This document shows positions 9,232-18,442 of a stretch of 64,000 nucleotides of DNA, one piece after another. The DNA comes from Peribacillus sp. FSL H8-0477 (GTDB taxonomy: Bacteria; Bacillota; Bacilli; Bacillales; DSM-1321). The translations under genes and the position numbers were made by a program. The stretch covers positions 1,674,001 to 1,738,000 of the forward strand of contig NZ_JBBODE010000001.1 of NCBI RefSeq assembly GCF_038002765.1, written 5' to 3'. The notes beneath the pieces were generated by a model, which was not told where the DNA came from, did not search any database, and saw only the letters and a list, made by a program, of their open reading frames with translations. The first letter of the stretch is position 1. Every line of letters starts with the position of its first letter.

Positions 9232-10119
9232 TCAAGACTTATTCTCTATCATAAACCCATATACTGCTCCAACTAAATTAGCATGTTGACGGAAGTGACA
9301 GGCTGCAATAGGGGGCTTAATTCGGGCATGCGGTATCCCTGATAGAATGTGATTGAGTTTATCGTCAATCATCGTAATGAGGTCTTCGCGGGCACTGATT
9401 CCACCCCCTATGAGAATAATCTCAGGGTCATAAACGTATTGCAGATTATAAATGCCAACTGCAAGCAAATGATAGAATTGATCCAGCGCCTGAATGCAGT
9501 CTTGATCACCTGCCTCTGCCATGGCAAAGATTTGTTCACCGGTAAGAGAATCCTCCGGAATTTGCTTCGCATCCGCCACATTTCTTACCAGAGCTGCTGT
9601 AGAGGCTTGTCGACTCCAGGTGTCATTACTGCCTTTCCTGCTGCTATCAAGCAGCATATATCCAAATTCTCCACCATGGAGATGTGCTCCCTTATGCAGG
9701 ATACCATCCTTAATAATCGACCCGCCGATTCCTGTACCAATAACCATAACCATAATGTCTGTCATACCTTGAGCTGCACCTTTCCAGATTTCAGCATAAG
9801 CAGCACAATTAGCATCATTCTCGAGGTAGACCGGCTTTTTGGTTTTTTCTTTCAATAATTGTTTAATATTCGGTCCATGTAGGTAGGGCAGGGCGCTTGA
9901 TCCGTAAATAATACCATCTTCTCCGACCGCTCCCGGAGCACTGACGGCAATACCCGCAGATTGTGGATATTTCTGAGAAATACCATCAATCAAGTGTAAT
10001 AAATCTAAAAGTCCTTTAGGCGTTGATTCCCTGCCGCTTTCCAAGATAGCGGCATTTTCATCTACTAACCCATACTTAATATAAGTTCCTCCTATATCAA
10101 TTGCTAAGAAAGTTTTCAT
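9232..10119 (-). CDS. ROK-family sugar kinase (candidate beta-glucoside kinase)
   Basis: About 295 residues. ATP-binding DIGGTYIKYGLV (N-terminus), the LENDANCAA catalytic-Asp motif, IGTGIGG and the LIGGGIS motif place it in the ROK family. The usual Cys-x-Cys-Gly zinc cluster after the HGGEFG motif is missing (here LLDSSRKGSND), a feature shared with BglK-type beta-glucoside kinases but not glucokinases. ATG at 10119 is chosen because GGGGAGC precedes it; the frame runs further upstream to 10152. It is the last gene of the operon behind a GH1 enzyme, so a role in phosphorylating imported beta-glucosides or the released sugar is inferred. Confidence 0.85.
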   Translation of the reverse strand: MKTFLAIDIGGTYIKYGLVDENAAILESGRESTPKGLLDLLHLIDGISQKYPQSAGIAVSAPGAVGEDGIIYGSSALPYLHGPNIKQLLKEKTKKPVYLENDANCAAYAEIWKGAAQGMTDIMVMVIGTGIGGSIIKDGILHKGAHLHGGEFGYMLLDSSRKGSNDTWSRQASTAALVRNVADAKQIPEDSLTGEQIFAMAEAGDQDCIQALDQFYHLLAVGIYNLQYVYDPEIILIGGGISAREDLITMIDDKLNHILSGIPHARIKPPIAACHFRQHANLVGAVYGFMIENKS

Positions 10120-10210
10120 GCATGCTCCCCGTTTTCCGCTGATTTTGATCAATACGCTTCAAAATCTTCAAGTTATTTTCTGTACGTTTAGCGAAGTGAA
10201 GCGTTCATGG

Positions 10211-11650
10211 TCATTTAACTATATCTTCATCCTCAGCCAAAAAAGATTTGTTTTCAATAATCTGTTTGTACCAGTAAGCTGATTTTTTTAAGTTTCGATT
10301 TCGATTGTTTTCTAAATCAATTTCCACTAATCCATAACGATTTTTAAACGCATTCATTGGAGATACGTTATCCGAAAAAGCCCACAGCATATATCCTGTA
10401 CAGTTGGCTCCTTCTTCGACCGCCTTAATCAGCCATTTAAGATGTTCTGCAATAAACTCGATTCGATAATCATCCTGTATAATTCCTTCATCATTCTTAA
10501 ACCGATACTCATTTTCGACTCCCATGCCGTTTTCAGCAATGAACCATTCAATATTCCCATATTCATTTTTCATACGCATAGCCATATCAAACATGATTTT
10601 CGGATAGATCTCCCATCCTCGGTAGGGATTCATTTTTTTACCTGGCAAATCAAACTTGGCATAATAGAACTCTGGATGAAATGGCATAGCTTCGTTCCAT
10701 CCTGTTGTCCTGGCTTGAATACGATGCGGATAATATAAGTTCAGCCCGACATACTCCACAGTATTTTCTTTGATAATCTGTAATTCTTCTTTTGAATATT
10801 CAAACGTTATATCATGTTTCGACATTAAGTCGAATAATTCCTGCGGATACTCCCCTTTTATTGATGGGTCAAGAAATATTCGGTTAAAAAATAGGTCATA
10901 CATTCTTGCTGCTTCCTGATCGTGTGGTGCAGATGAGCGGGCATAAGTCACTTCCGGGTTTAAAATAACCCCAATCTTTGCTCCATATTTTTCTTTAAGG
11001 TCCATTTCTTTAAACAACTGGACAGCCTTTGCTGTTGCCAGCACTTTATGATGATTCCACTGCATCCATTTCTTTGTGTTCTGTTCATAAGGATAACGAA
11101 GTGCATCTAAATAGACTCGAGTTTGAATCACGATAGGTTCATTAAACGTAAACCAGTGCTTCACTCGGTCACCATATCGTTCAAAAACTTTTTTGGCATA
11201 TGTACTAAATAACTCAACAACATGCTTCGAACCCCAGCCTCCATACTTTTCGAATAACGCTGCAGGCAGCTCGTAGTGCTCAAGACAAATCATTGGCTCT
11301 ACACCATTTCTGAGAAGTTCATTAATCATATCATCTATGTATGCTGCATATTCCTCGTCAACTACTCCCTCTTCATAATCCGTTAGAAAGCGTGACCAAT
11401 TGATAGAAGTCCTAAAATGAGTTAAGCCTATTTCCTTCATGTATCCGATATCTTCCTTATACCGATTCTTAAAGTCAGTCGCTACTGCTGGACCATACCC
11501 TTTATGCCAAACATATTTATCGTTTTTATACCACAAATCTAAAAAAGAATCTTGATGATCCTTCTTACCTGACCATCCCTCAGTCTGCCATGCTGAAACA
11601 GCAGCCCCTAAGATAAAATTTTCTGGTATGTTTATCGTTTTTGTTTGCAT
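10211..11650 (-). CDS. Glycoside hydrolase family 1 (beta-glucosidase or 6-phospho-beta-glucosidase)
   Basis: 479 residues, the usual GH1 length. The acid/base Glu is in WFTFNEP (about 170) and the nucleophile Glu in FIAENGMG (about 375). The C-terminal aglycone/phosphate loop reads SDNVSPMNAFKNRYG: it has Ser, Lys and Tyr that resemble the phosphate-binding trio of 6-phospho-glycosidases but with altered spacing, so the substrate form cannot be settled by eye. No signal peptide, so it acts in the cytoplasm on sugar brought in by the ABC transporter encoded upstream. RBS AAGGAG precedes the ATG. Confidence 0.88.
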   Translation of the reverse strand: MQTKTINIPENFILGAAVSAWQTEGWSGKKDHQDSFLDLWYKNDKYVWHKGYGPAVATDFKNRYKEDIGYMKEIGLTHFRTSINWSRFLTDYEEGVVDEEYAAYIDDMINELLRNGVEPMICLEHYELPAALFEKYGGWGSKHVVELFSTYAKKVFERYGDRVKHWFTFNEPIVIQTRVYLDALRYPYEQNTKKWMQWNHHKVLATAKAVQLFKEMDLKEKYGAKIGVILNPEVTYARSSAPHDQEAARMYDLFFNRIFLDPSIKGEYPQELFDLMSKHDITFEYSKEELQIIKENTVEYVGLNLYYPHRIQARTTGWNEAMPFHPEFYYAKFDLPGKKMNPYRGWEIYPKIMFDMAMRMKNEYGNIEWFIAENGMGVENEYRFKNDEGIIQDDYRIEFIAEHLKWLIKAVEEGANCTGYMLWAFSDNVSPMNAFKNRYGLVEIDLENNRNRNLKKSAYWYKQIIENKSFLAEDEDIVK

Positions 11651-11684
11651 AGTAATGCTCCTTCTTGGTTAAATAAATTGCTTT

Positions 11685-13238
11685 TTAAAAGTGTTTACTT
11701 GAAACTAACTTACGATATTGGGTTGGTGTTAGACTAGTTAACTTTTTAAAAACTTCAACAAAATATTTATATTCTTGATATCCAACCTTGTCGGCTATTT
11801 CATTCACCCTCATTAGGGTCTCTTCTAATAGTATCTTAGCATTGCCTATTCGCAGCTGGTTGATATATTCAGTAAAACTTCTTCCAGTTCCTTGCTTAAA
11901 TAATGTACTGAAGTAGTTTGGAGAAATTTGAATATATTCTGCAACCTCTTGAGCAGTAATTAATGAAGTATAATGTGTTTGAATATACTGTTCCGCTCTG
12001 TTTATCAGCCAATCACTGTTGTTGGATTGTTTATAACCATAATAACTGTACAACATTGTTAAATTTTTAGTGAACAGTTTTTTTAATGAAACATTAGAGT
12101 TATACAAGCTTTCATCTATTTGTTCCTTTAATTGTTCTTCCAACGGGTGAAATTTTCTATTAAACAATTTTTCATAACGACTGAGGATATTCAGTAATAT
12201 ATCAGTACATACCTGAATGGTTTGTTTCAAATCAGCTTGGTTTTCTGAAAGATTATAAAATATTTCGTCAATTTCATCTTCGATATTCTCATTCCCCTGG
12301 TCTATGGCAGTCAATATTTGCTTGATCGATTGGCTGGTATCTATTCTTTTAACCGGTTGTTCTGCATTTTTCACGGTGATAACGTTTCCTTCACTTAACG
12401 GGAGATAACGAATACTCTCAACTAATTGTTCGTATGCTTTTCTTAAATGACTAATTTTCACTCCCACATGGCTTATAACAAAGGAGAGGGCTGGATGAAA
12501 GTTGAAATTATGAAGAAACGAACGGAAATCGTCTAAAGTAATGGGCTCCTTTAGGATCAGACAAGTTAGAAGAATGTTTTTGTTAGTAAAGATTGATACA
12601 GCTTCATAACTGGTGGTTTTTAAACATAATTCCATGGATTGTTTCCAAATTTCCTTATATAAAACCACTTCCTCCTCGCTCATCTCTTCTATAGCAAGAA
12701 AAGACGAATCAATTAGCGATAAAAAAGGAAAGATTACAATTTCATCTGTCCCTATTTCTCCTGAATGCTCCGTCTTCTCAAAACGCGTATCGAGAATCTG
12801 TGAGTAAATTGCATTTTCAAGTCTTGTTCTTTGTGAACTGATTTCTGAATTTCTCCGTACCTTTATTTTTTCTGTTATTTTGGTAATCACTTGCAAAAGC
12901 TCATCTACCACGACTGGCTTCAAAAGATAATCCTGAACTCCTGATTGAAGCGCCTGTTTAGCATATGAAAACTCATCATACCCACTAATCATAATAATTG
13001 AGATATGGGGATGATTATCTTTAATCCACTCTGCTAGTTCAAGTCCATCTACAACAGGCATTTGGACATCCGTAATAAGGATATCAATATTTTGTAATTC
13101 TGTTATTTTTTCCATTGCTTCTGATCCATCGTAAGCTGTACCTGCTATTTTAATCCCGTAATCCTCCCAAGGTATGGTTAACGTAAGCCCTCGGCAAATA
13201 ATCGGTTCATCATCAACAATAAGTAAATTATAGGTCAT
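11685..13238 (-). CDS. YesN-type response regulator (receiver plus AraC DNA-binding domain)
   Basis: 517 residues. N-terminal receiver with VDDEP, phospho-acceptor Asp in ILITDVQMP, and K in LLKPVV; a long central linker region (about 130-400); and a C-terminal AraC/XylS double helix-turn-helix (AEYIQISPNYFSTLFKQ and VNEIADKVGYQ). It overlaps the sensor kinase gene by 11 bases. Regulators of this type activate neighbouring sugar ABC operons; the paired TATCCGATAA repeats in front of the operon are its likely targets (inference). Confidence 0.92.
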   Translation of the reverse strand: MTYNLLIVDDEPIICRGLTLTIPWEDYGIKIAGTAYDGSEAMEKITELQNIDILITDVQMPVVDGLELAEWIKDNHPHISIIMISGYDEFSYAKQALQSGVQDYLLKPVVVDELLQVITKITEKIKVRRNSEISSQRTRLENAIYSQILDTRFEKTEHSGEIGTDEIVIFPFLSLIDSSFLAIEEMSEEEVVLYKEIWKQSMELCLKTTSYEAVSIFTNKNILLTCLILKEPITLDDFRSFLHNFNFHPALSFVISHVGVKISHLRKAYEQLVESIRYLPLSEGNVITVKNAEQPVKRIDTSQSIKQILTAIDQGNENIEDEIDEIFYNLSENQADLKQTIQVCTDILLNILSRYEKLFNRKFHPLEEQLKEQIDESLYNSNVSLKKLFTKNLTMLYSYYGYKQSNNSDWLINRAEQYIQTHYTSLITAQEVAEYIQISPNYFSTLFKQGTGRSFTEYINQLRIGNAKILLEETLMRVNEIADKVGYQEYKYFVEVFKKLTSLTPTQYRKLVSSKHF

Positions 13239-14979
13239 TTATATCACCCAGATTCTTTTCATGATCTACGATCACCATTGGTATCTTAAGTCGTATCCAT
13301 GTTCCGATTTCACTGTCCAGCCTTTCCATCCCAAATCCTCGGCCAAATAGAAGGTTAAGCCGTTCAGTTAAATTTTTTAGTGCAAATCCTGTTTCATTTT
13401 CGGTTAGGTTCTTTGGAAAACCATCACCATTATCAATGACATCTATCCAAATTTCATCATCGTTTTGATAGCAGCGTATTTGAATCTTTCCTTGTCCGCG
13501 AAGATTTTTAAATCCATGCAGGATACTATTTTCTACCAATGGCTGTAAAAGCTGCTTGATTATATAAAAGCCTTTAACATTATCATCATAATAAATAGAG
13601 TAATGCAGTCTTCGTCCCATCCTGCTTTTCTGAAGTTCAAGATAATTCTGCACATACATTAATTCCTCTTCAACTTGAACCCACATTTTGCCCATACTTA
13701 AATTCATTCGAAAATTTTTAGATAACCGTTCAATAAGCTGTCCCGTCTCCATCGCATTCTCAAGACGAGCAGTCCAGCGTATCATATCGAGGGTATTATA
13801 GAGAAAATGCGGATCAATCTGACTTTGTAAGGCTTTTAATTCCGATTCCTTTTGTTTAATCTTTAACTTGTATTCACGATTAATATATTCTTGGATTGAA
13901 ATGGCTAAATGATTAAAGCGCATCCCTAATATTCCGATTTCATCCTGAGAACTAACTTGTACTCTAGCATTAAAATTTTGGTTTTCTAACAGTCTAGTCT
14001 GCTGAGTAAGCTCTGTTATTCTCTTAATATTCGAAAAATAAAACCCAATAAAAGCGATAATTCCAAGCATAATTAACACAATAAAGCTGAGTAGGAAAAG
14101 GCTTCGAATACTGTATAATCCGTCTGCAACCTTAGACTGATTAACCACTACTGCAGCATACCAATCTGTCCCCTCAATCTTCTTTTTAACGCCTAAGTAG
14201 GTTACACCATCTTCATTATAATGAATAACTCTTTTCCGTGTCTCATTGGAAAACTGAACAATTTCTCGGTTAGGATACGGTTTACCAACAAGAGATGGAT
14301 TTTCATGTAAAATGACATCCCCTGTGTTAGATATAACAAAATAAGTACCTGGCTGTGCATTAAACTTTTTTTCAATCATTTTAAACAGTTTAGTTGAGTC
14401 AAGTCGAATGGTCACCATCCCAATTGGCTCATTAATTTGATTGATATCGTTAATGAATCGTATAAGACTGCTTACGTTCTTCACTCTCGACCAGCTAGTC
14501 GAAACTGAATAGGAATTACTCCAATGTATAGCTCCTTTTTTAGCCGCTGCCTCTTCCTCTAACCATTTCTCAGTTCCCAGTATTGTGTTACCAAATTCCA
14601 GTGTATCACCATCTTTCGCTTTCAGAGTAATCGAATCAATATAATCAAAACTCATCAATTGAAAGGTAAAATAGCCCTTAATTCCTTTAACGATTTGTGA
14701 ATAATCCGCATGTTTTCGTTCTGCTGCTGACATAGTGAAGAATGATCGGAAATTATCATCGTAAATCATGAATGAAGATATATTTTCAATACTATGAATA
14801 ATCGATTGCAAAGTCTGCTCATTGACTTCAATTCTATCCATAGTATTATCTTCTACTTGCTGTTTAAAGGTATTTGTCGTTTGGAAATAGATTATGCAGC
14901 CAAATAACAAGGTAGGCAGTGTAATTAAAACAATAAAAACGGTGGCAAATTGTTTTTTTAATCCCCAGTTTTTAAACAA
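13228..14979 (-). CDS. YesM-type sensor histidine kinase
   Basis: 583 residues: membrane helix about 12-32, a Cache-like outside domain to about 285, second helix about 290-315, HAMP, then the His_kinase family domain with the phospho-acceptor His in QSQIDPHFLYNTLD and an ATPase domain with QPLVENSILHGF and DNGDGF. It starts with TTG. Such kinases sense extracellular or periplasmic-side sugar and pair with YesN regulators; here it lies between the permease genes and its regulator in one operon. Confidence 0.92.
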   Translation of the reverse strand: MFKNWGLKKQFATVFIVLITLPTLLFGCIIYFQTTNTFKQQVEDNTMDRIEVNEQTLQSIIHSIENISSFMIYDDNFRSFFTMSAAERKHADYSQIVKGIKGYFTFQLMSFDYIDSITLKAKDGDTLEFGNTILGTEKWLEEEAAAKKGAIHWSNSYSVSTSWSRVKNVSSLIRFINDINQINEPIGMVTIRLDSTKLFKMIEKKFNAQPGTYFVISNTGDVILHENPSLVGKPYPNREIVQFSNETRKRVIHYNEDGVTYLGVKKKIEGTDWYAAVVVNQSKVADGLYSIRSLFLLSFIVLIMLGIIAFIGFYFSNIKRITELTQQTRLLENQNFNARVQVSSQDEIGILGMRFNHLAISIQEYINREYKLKIKQKESELKALQSQIDPHFLYNTLDMIRWTARLENAMETGQLIERLSKNFRMNLSMGKMWVQVEEELMYVQNYLELQKSRMGRRLHYSIYYDDNVKGFYIIKQLLQPLVENSILHGFKNLRGQGKIQIRCYQNDDEIWIDVIDNGDGFPKNLTENETGFALKNLTERLNLLFGRGFGMERLDSEIGTWIRLKIPMVIVDHEKNLGDINDL

Positions 14980-15018
14980 GCCATCAACCCTTATCTCTTT
15001 CTCTGTCTTTATCTTATT

Positions 15019-15900
15019 TTATCCTTTTACAGCACCTGCTGTCATTCCTTTCACAATTTCCTTTTCTAACAATAGATAAAAAATTAAAATTGGCAGCAGA
15101 GACATTGTCAAACCAGCCATCTGAGCCCCGTAATTAACGGTAAATTGTCCAGCAAAACTTGCAAGCCCCAGCGGGAGCGTCTGAAGAGCGGGATCATTAA
15201 TTAAGACGAGTGCAAATGAGAATTCATTCCAATTATAGATAAAGTTTAATATGACAACTGTTGCAACGGCTGGACGAGACATTGGCAAGATAATAGACCA
15301 AAAAATCCTAAAGATTCCCGCACCATCCATAACAGCTGACTCTTCAATATCCTTTGGAAACTGCTTCATAAAACTAGTCAGGATAAATATTGTCAACGGT
15401 AAATGAAAAGCTATATAGGGAAACAGTAAGGTGATTGGACTGTTTAGTAATCCGAGATCTCTAAGTAGAATAAACATCGGAACAAGGGTTGAGTGAATGG
15501 GAATCAACATCCCAAAAATAAAAAACGAATAGATACCTTTATTCATTTTAAAAGTAAACCTAGAAAGAAAATAGGAAGCCAAAGCCCCAATAAATACTGT
15601 GATCAGCGTTGCAACAATACAAATAAAAATACTATTTTTAAAAAGAACACCTAGATTCGCAGTATTCCACGCACTAATATAATTATCAATCACAAAGTCT
15701 TTTGGAAAACCAAATTGATTTATGGCAAATTCTTTTTCTGATTTGAAGGAGTTGATAACCATCCAAAGGATGGGGTAAACATTTATGACAGCAAAAATAC
15801 TCAGAGCTGCATATATAGTTGATTTCTTCAGCCATTTTTTTCGGGCTTTTTTCTGTGGTTTCCTAACAGGTTTTGGTTCAGGCTTTACGATGATTTCCAT
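15019..15900 (-). CDS. Carbohydrate ABC transporter permease (MalG type)
   Basis: 293 residues, six membrane helices and the EAA loop (EESAVMDGAGIFRIFWSIILP) that contacts the ATPase. A basic N-terminal tail of about 25 residues (KPEPKPVRKPQKKARKKW) is longer than usual. RBS GAGAGGAGC precedes the ATG. It forms the transporter with the permease at 15916-16791 and the lipoprotein at 16846-18126. No ATPase gene lies in the operon. Confidence 0.93.
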   Translation of the reverse strand: MEIIVKPEPKPVRKPQKKARKKWLKKSTIYAALSIFAVINVYPILWMVINSFKSEKEFAINQFGFPKDFVIDNYISAWNTANLGVLFKNSIFICIVATLITVFIGALASYFLSRFTFKMNKGIYSFFIFGMLIPIHSTLVPMFILLRDLGLLNSPITLLFPYIAFHLPLTIFILTSFMKQFPKDIEESAVMDGAGIFRIFWSIILPMSRPAVATVVILNFIYNWNEFSFALVLINDPALQTLPLGLASFAGQFTVNYGAQMAGLTMSLLPILIFYLLLEKEIVKGMTAGAVKG

Positions 15901-15915
15901 GTTAAGCTCCTCTCT

Positions 15916-16791
15916 CTATATCATTTTTTTCCCCATAGACTTTGTAACTATAAAGATTAATAGCAGACTAAAGAAGAAAATAACTACGGAAACTGCACTT
16001 CCGTACCCGTATTGTAGTTTGTTAAAGGTTTCATTGAACATATACAAAGCCATAACTTCAGTCGAATGAGCCGGGCCTCCATGAGTCATTACATAAATTA
16101 AATCAAATGTCCTTAGACTGCCTGATATACAAAGTATCACTGCAACAATAATCGTATCCCAGATCATAGGTATCGTAATCTTCCATGTTGTCATCCATTC
16201 CGAGGCTCCGTCGATTTTAGCAGCCTCAAGTACTTCTTCTGGAATGTTTTGCAAGGCCGCTAAAAAGATAATTAGATAGAGACCAACAAATTGCCAAATC
16301 ACTGTAATACAAACAGCAATCATGGACCATTTGGTATCACCCAGCCAATTTTGTGTGAGACTTTCAAGTCCAACTGTTCTAAGTAATTCATTGATTAACC
16401 CATTTTTCGTATTATAAATCAGGCTCCAGGTTAATGAGATGACGACTGTTGAAAGTACAACTGGAAGAAAACCAATCGTTCGAAAAAATTTAGCACCTTT
16501 TAATTTTCTATTAAGCAGTAACGCTATTACTAAGGCAATGGGGATTTGCCCTAGAACAGACGCCATGACTACAAACAAATTGTTCTTTGCTGACTTCCAA
16601 AATAATGGGTCTTGGAACAGCTCCTTAAAATTATTAAGTCCAACAAACTTCATCTCTGAAAAACCATTCCACTCCATCAATGAATAATAGAAGGATTGGA
16701 GGATTGGTACAATGGCAAAAATGGTATAGAGCAATAATGCAGGGAGCAATCCAATAATAATGGCAAATTTCGATCTTTTGGCAAGGTGCAT
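15916..16791 (-). CDS. Carbohydrate ABC transporter permease (MalF/UgpA type)
   Basis: About 291 residues with six helices and the EAA loop (EEVLEAAKIDGASEWMTTWKI) close to residues 195-215. I set the start at ATG 16791 because AGGAGGGG lies just upstream; the open frame runs to 16833 without a ribosome site. It lies 15 bases ahead of the second permease, so the pair is cotranscribed. Confidence 0.92.
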   Translation of the reverse strand: MHLAKRSKFAIIIGLLPALLLYTIFAIVPILQSFYYSLMEWNGFSEMKFVGLNNFKELFQDPLFWKSAKNNLFVVMASVLGQIPIALVIALLLNRKLKGAKFFRTIGFLPVVLSTVVISLTWSLIYNTKNGLINELLRTVGLESLTQNWLGDTKWSMIAVCITVIWQFVGLYLIIFLAALQNIPEEVLEAAKIDGASEWMTTWKITIPMIWDTIIVAVILCISGSLRTFDLIYVMTHGGPAHSTEVMALYMFNETFNKLQYGYGSAVSVVIFFFSLLLIFIVTKSMGKKMI

Positions 16792-16845
16792 GTTTCCCCT
16801 CCTATACTTAGAGGCTGCCCAATTTTCAGGCAACCTCTGAAGTTC

Positions 16846-18126
16846 TTATTTATTTTTTTCGTACGCCTTCTGCATTTCTTCTGCTAGTTCTTTGGGAGTT
16901 TTTTCACCGAGCGTAATGGATTGCAATCCGTTATTAATAACATCTGTTAACTCTGGGGTTAATGATGCATCATATACTGGAGCAATTCCCCCACCTTGAG
17001 CAAATTCATTTGCTGATTTTAATATCCCTGGAACACTGTCATCCATTTCCAGTTCAACAGGAACAATAATATTGGCTTTCATCAATTTTGTGTATAATTC
17101 ATCATTGTAGAAGTATTCAAGAAAAGTAAATGCCGCTTCCTGTTTTTCCTTACTTAAGCTGCTGTTTAATGCGATTCCGCCACCAGCTGCTCCTGTCATT
17201 TTATTAATATCTCCTTCTCCTCCGAAATCCGGAAAAGGTGCCAATCCAATATTATCTGCATCTTCAACATCATTTAGAATCGGACCAATCGCCCAAGACC
17301 CGGCAACATGCATAGCTGTATTCCCGCTTATGAACATCGTTCTTGCTTGCGCTTCATCAATTGTATTTAAATCTTCATTAAATGCATTCAGCTTGGTTAA
17401 CTCATCAATCACAGTCAGCGCTTTCACAAATCGCTCATCTGTAAAAGATTGTTTACCATTGAGCGTATCAGCTAAATACTCACTGCCAGTAAATCGATCA
17501 GCAATCATCGAAATATAAACAGATTGCAAGGGCCAGATGGCTTTATTCCCGAGAGCAATCGGTGTAATATCCTTATCTGTTAAACTTGTAATCAACTTTT
17601 TCCAGTCTTCATATGTTGTCGGGAAAGTATCGTATCCCGCTTTGGCTAAAAGCTCTTTATTATAAAAAATTAAACTAGTTTCACTAATGTTCGCAGGAAT
17701 TGCATATTGTTCTCCATCCACGGCATAATCTTTTAAGATTGCTTCCGGGATTTTATCCTTCCATTTATCCATAATTGGATTAAGTGACAATAAGGCATCT
17801 CCTTCTACAAGAGGAGTAATTCTAGTCCCTGGCCAAACCCTGAACATATCCGGAAGTTGTTTGCCAGCAGCCTGTGTCCTCAACTTTGTTTCATATTGAT
17901 CATGCGGAATACTTTCAATTTTAATTTCAATGTCTTTATTTTCTTTATTGAAGTTAGCAATAATGTCTCTATAAACTGTATTTTCCGGCCGCTCTTCCGT
18001 CCAATCATTCCAAACCGTCAATTCAATTTCACTGCTTCCTGAAGTTTTCTCATCACTACTGCAGGCAGCTAACCCAAAAAGCAAAAACAGACCTAAAACC
18101 ATCATCCCAACTTTCTTCACATGCAT
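16846..18126 (-). CDS. Sugar ABC transporter solute-binding lipoprotein
   Basis: 426 residues. The signal peptide ends in lipobox LAAC (Cys about 22), so the mature protein is a membrane-anchored lipoprotein. Family-1 solute-binding features include the WNDWTEERPE opening, a FNKENKDIEIKIE segment and the late GGGIALNSS region. It is the first gene of the minus-strand operon. The bound sugar is not visible from sequence, though the GH1 gene suggests a beta-glucoside. It has a GGGAGGG ribosome site and lies just behind a cre-like site. Confidence 0.93.
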   Translation of the reverse strand: MHVKKVGMMVLGLFLLFGLAACSSDEKTSGSSEIELTVWNDWTEERPENTVYRDIIANFNKENKDIEIKIESIPHDQYETKLRTQAAGKQLPDMFRVWPGTRITPLVEGDALLSLNPIMDKWKDKIPEAILKDYAVDGEQYAIPANISETSLIFYNKELLAKAGYDTFPTTYEDWKKLITSLTDKDITPIALGNKAIWPLQSVYISMIADRFTGSEYLADTLNGKQSFTDERFVKALTVIDELTKLNAFNEDLNTIDEAQARTMFISGNTAMHVAGSWAIGPILNDVEDADNIGLAPFPDFGGEGDINKMTGAAGGGIALNSSLSKEKQEAAFTFLEYFYNDELYTKLMKANIIVPVELEMDDSVPGILKSANEFAQGGGIAPVYDASLTPELTDVINNGLQSITLGEKTPKELAEEMQKAYEKNK

Positions 18127-18137
18127 TCCCTCCCTTT

Positions 18138-18151
18138 ATTAAGCGCTTACA
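18138..18151 (-). promoter_or_regulatory. cre-like site (CcpA) at the start of the sugar operon
   Basis: Minus-strand TGTAAGCGCTTAAT matches the catabolite-response consensus TGWAANCGNTNWCA except for its last two bases. It lies 12-25 bases before the solute-binding gene and would overlap or follow the transcription start, a position that gives glucose repression. Confidence 0.7.
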
Positions 18152-18156
18152 ATTTT

Positions 18157-18162
18157 ATTTTA
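18157..18162 (-). promoter_or_regulatory. Candidate -10 box of the sugar operon (TAAAAT)
   Basis: TAAAAT on the minus strand lies between the direct repeats at 18184-18214 and the cre-like site. No good -35 is visible, as expected for an activator-dependent promoter. Confidence 0.35.
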
Positions 18163-18183
18163 CCTATCTTACTCATTTTTAAC

Positions 18184-18214
18184 TATCCGATAAAACTATT
18201 AAAATATCCGATAA
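18184..18214. repeat. Two direct repeats TATCCGATAA, 21 bp apart
   Basis: TATCCGATAA occurs at 18184-18193 and again at 18205-18214. The 21-bp period is two helical turns, the spacing at which an AraC-type dimer binds. They sit just upstream of the -10-like box of the sugar operon, so the YesN-type regulator is the likely binder (inference). Confidence 0.6.
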
Positions 18215-18442
18215 TTTACAATGAAAGCTTTTCTCGCAGGCTATTTTTTCATGCCTGATTTATTTACTTTTTCACAAAAAAACCTTCCCAAAAATTAGTT
18301 GAATTTTGGTACAATATTCTTGATATAAATACCAAATATTGGTTTAAACTTCTCCTTTCTCCCCTTCACTCACCATGTTCTCATCTCTTTATACTTAAAC
18401 CCGTTTATTATTAAAAGGCTGTATCAGCCATGGAGGAAAAAT

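Noticed and set aside
9349-9858. 169-residue plus-strand frame opposite the ROK gene
   Set aside because: Cys/His-rich shadow translation of a clear kinase gene.
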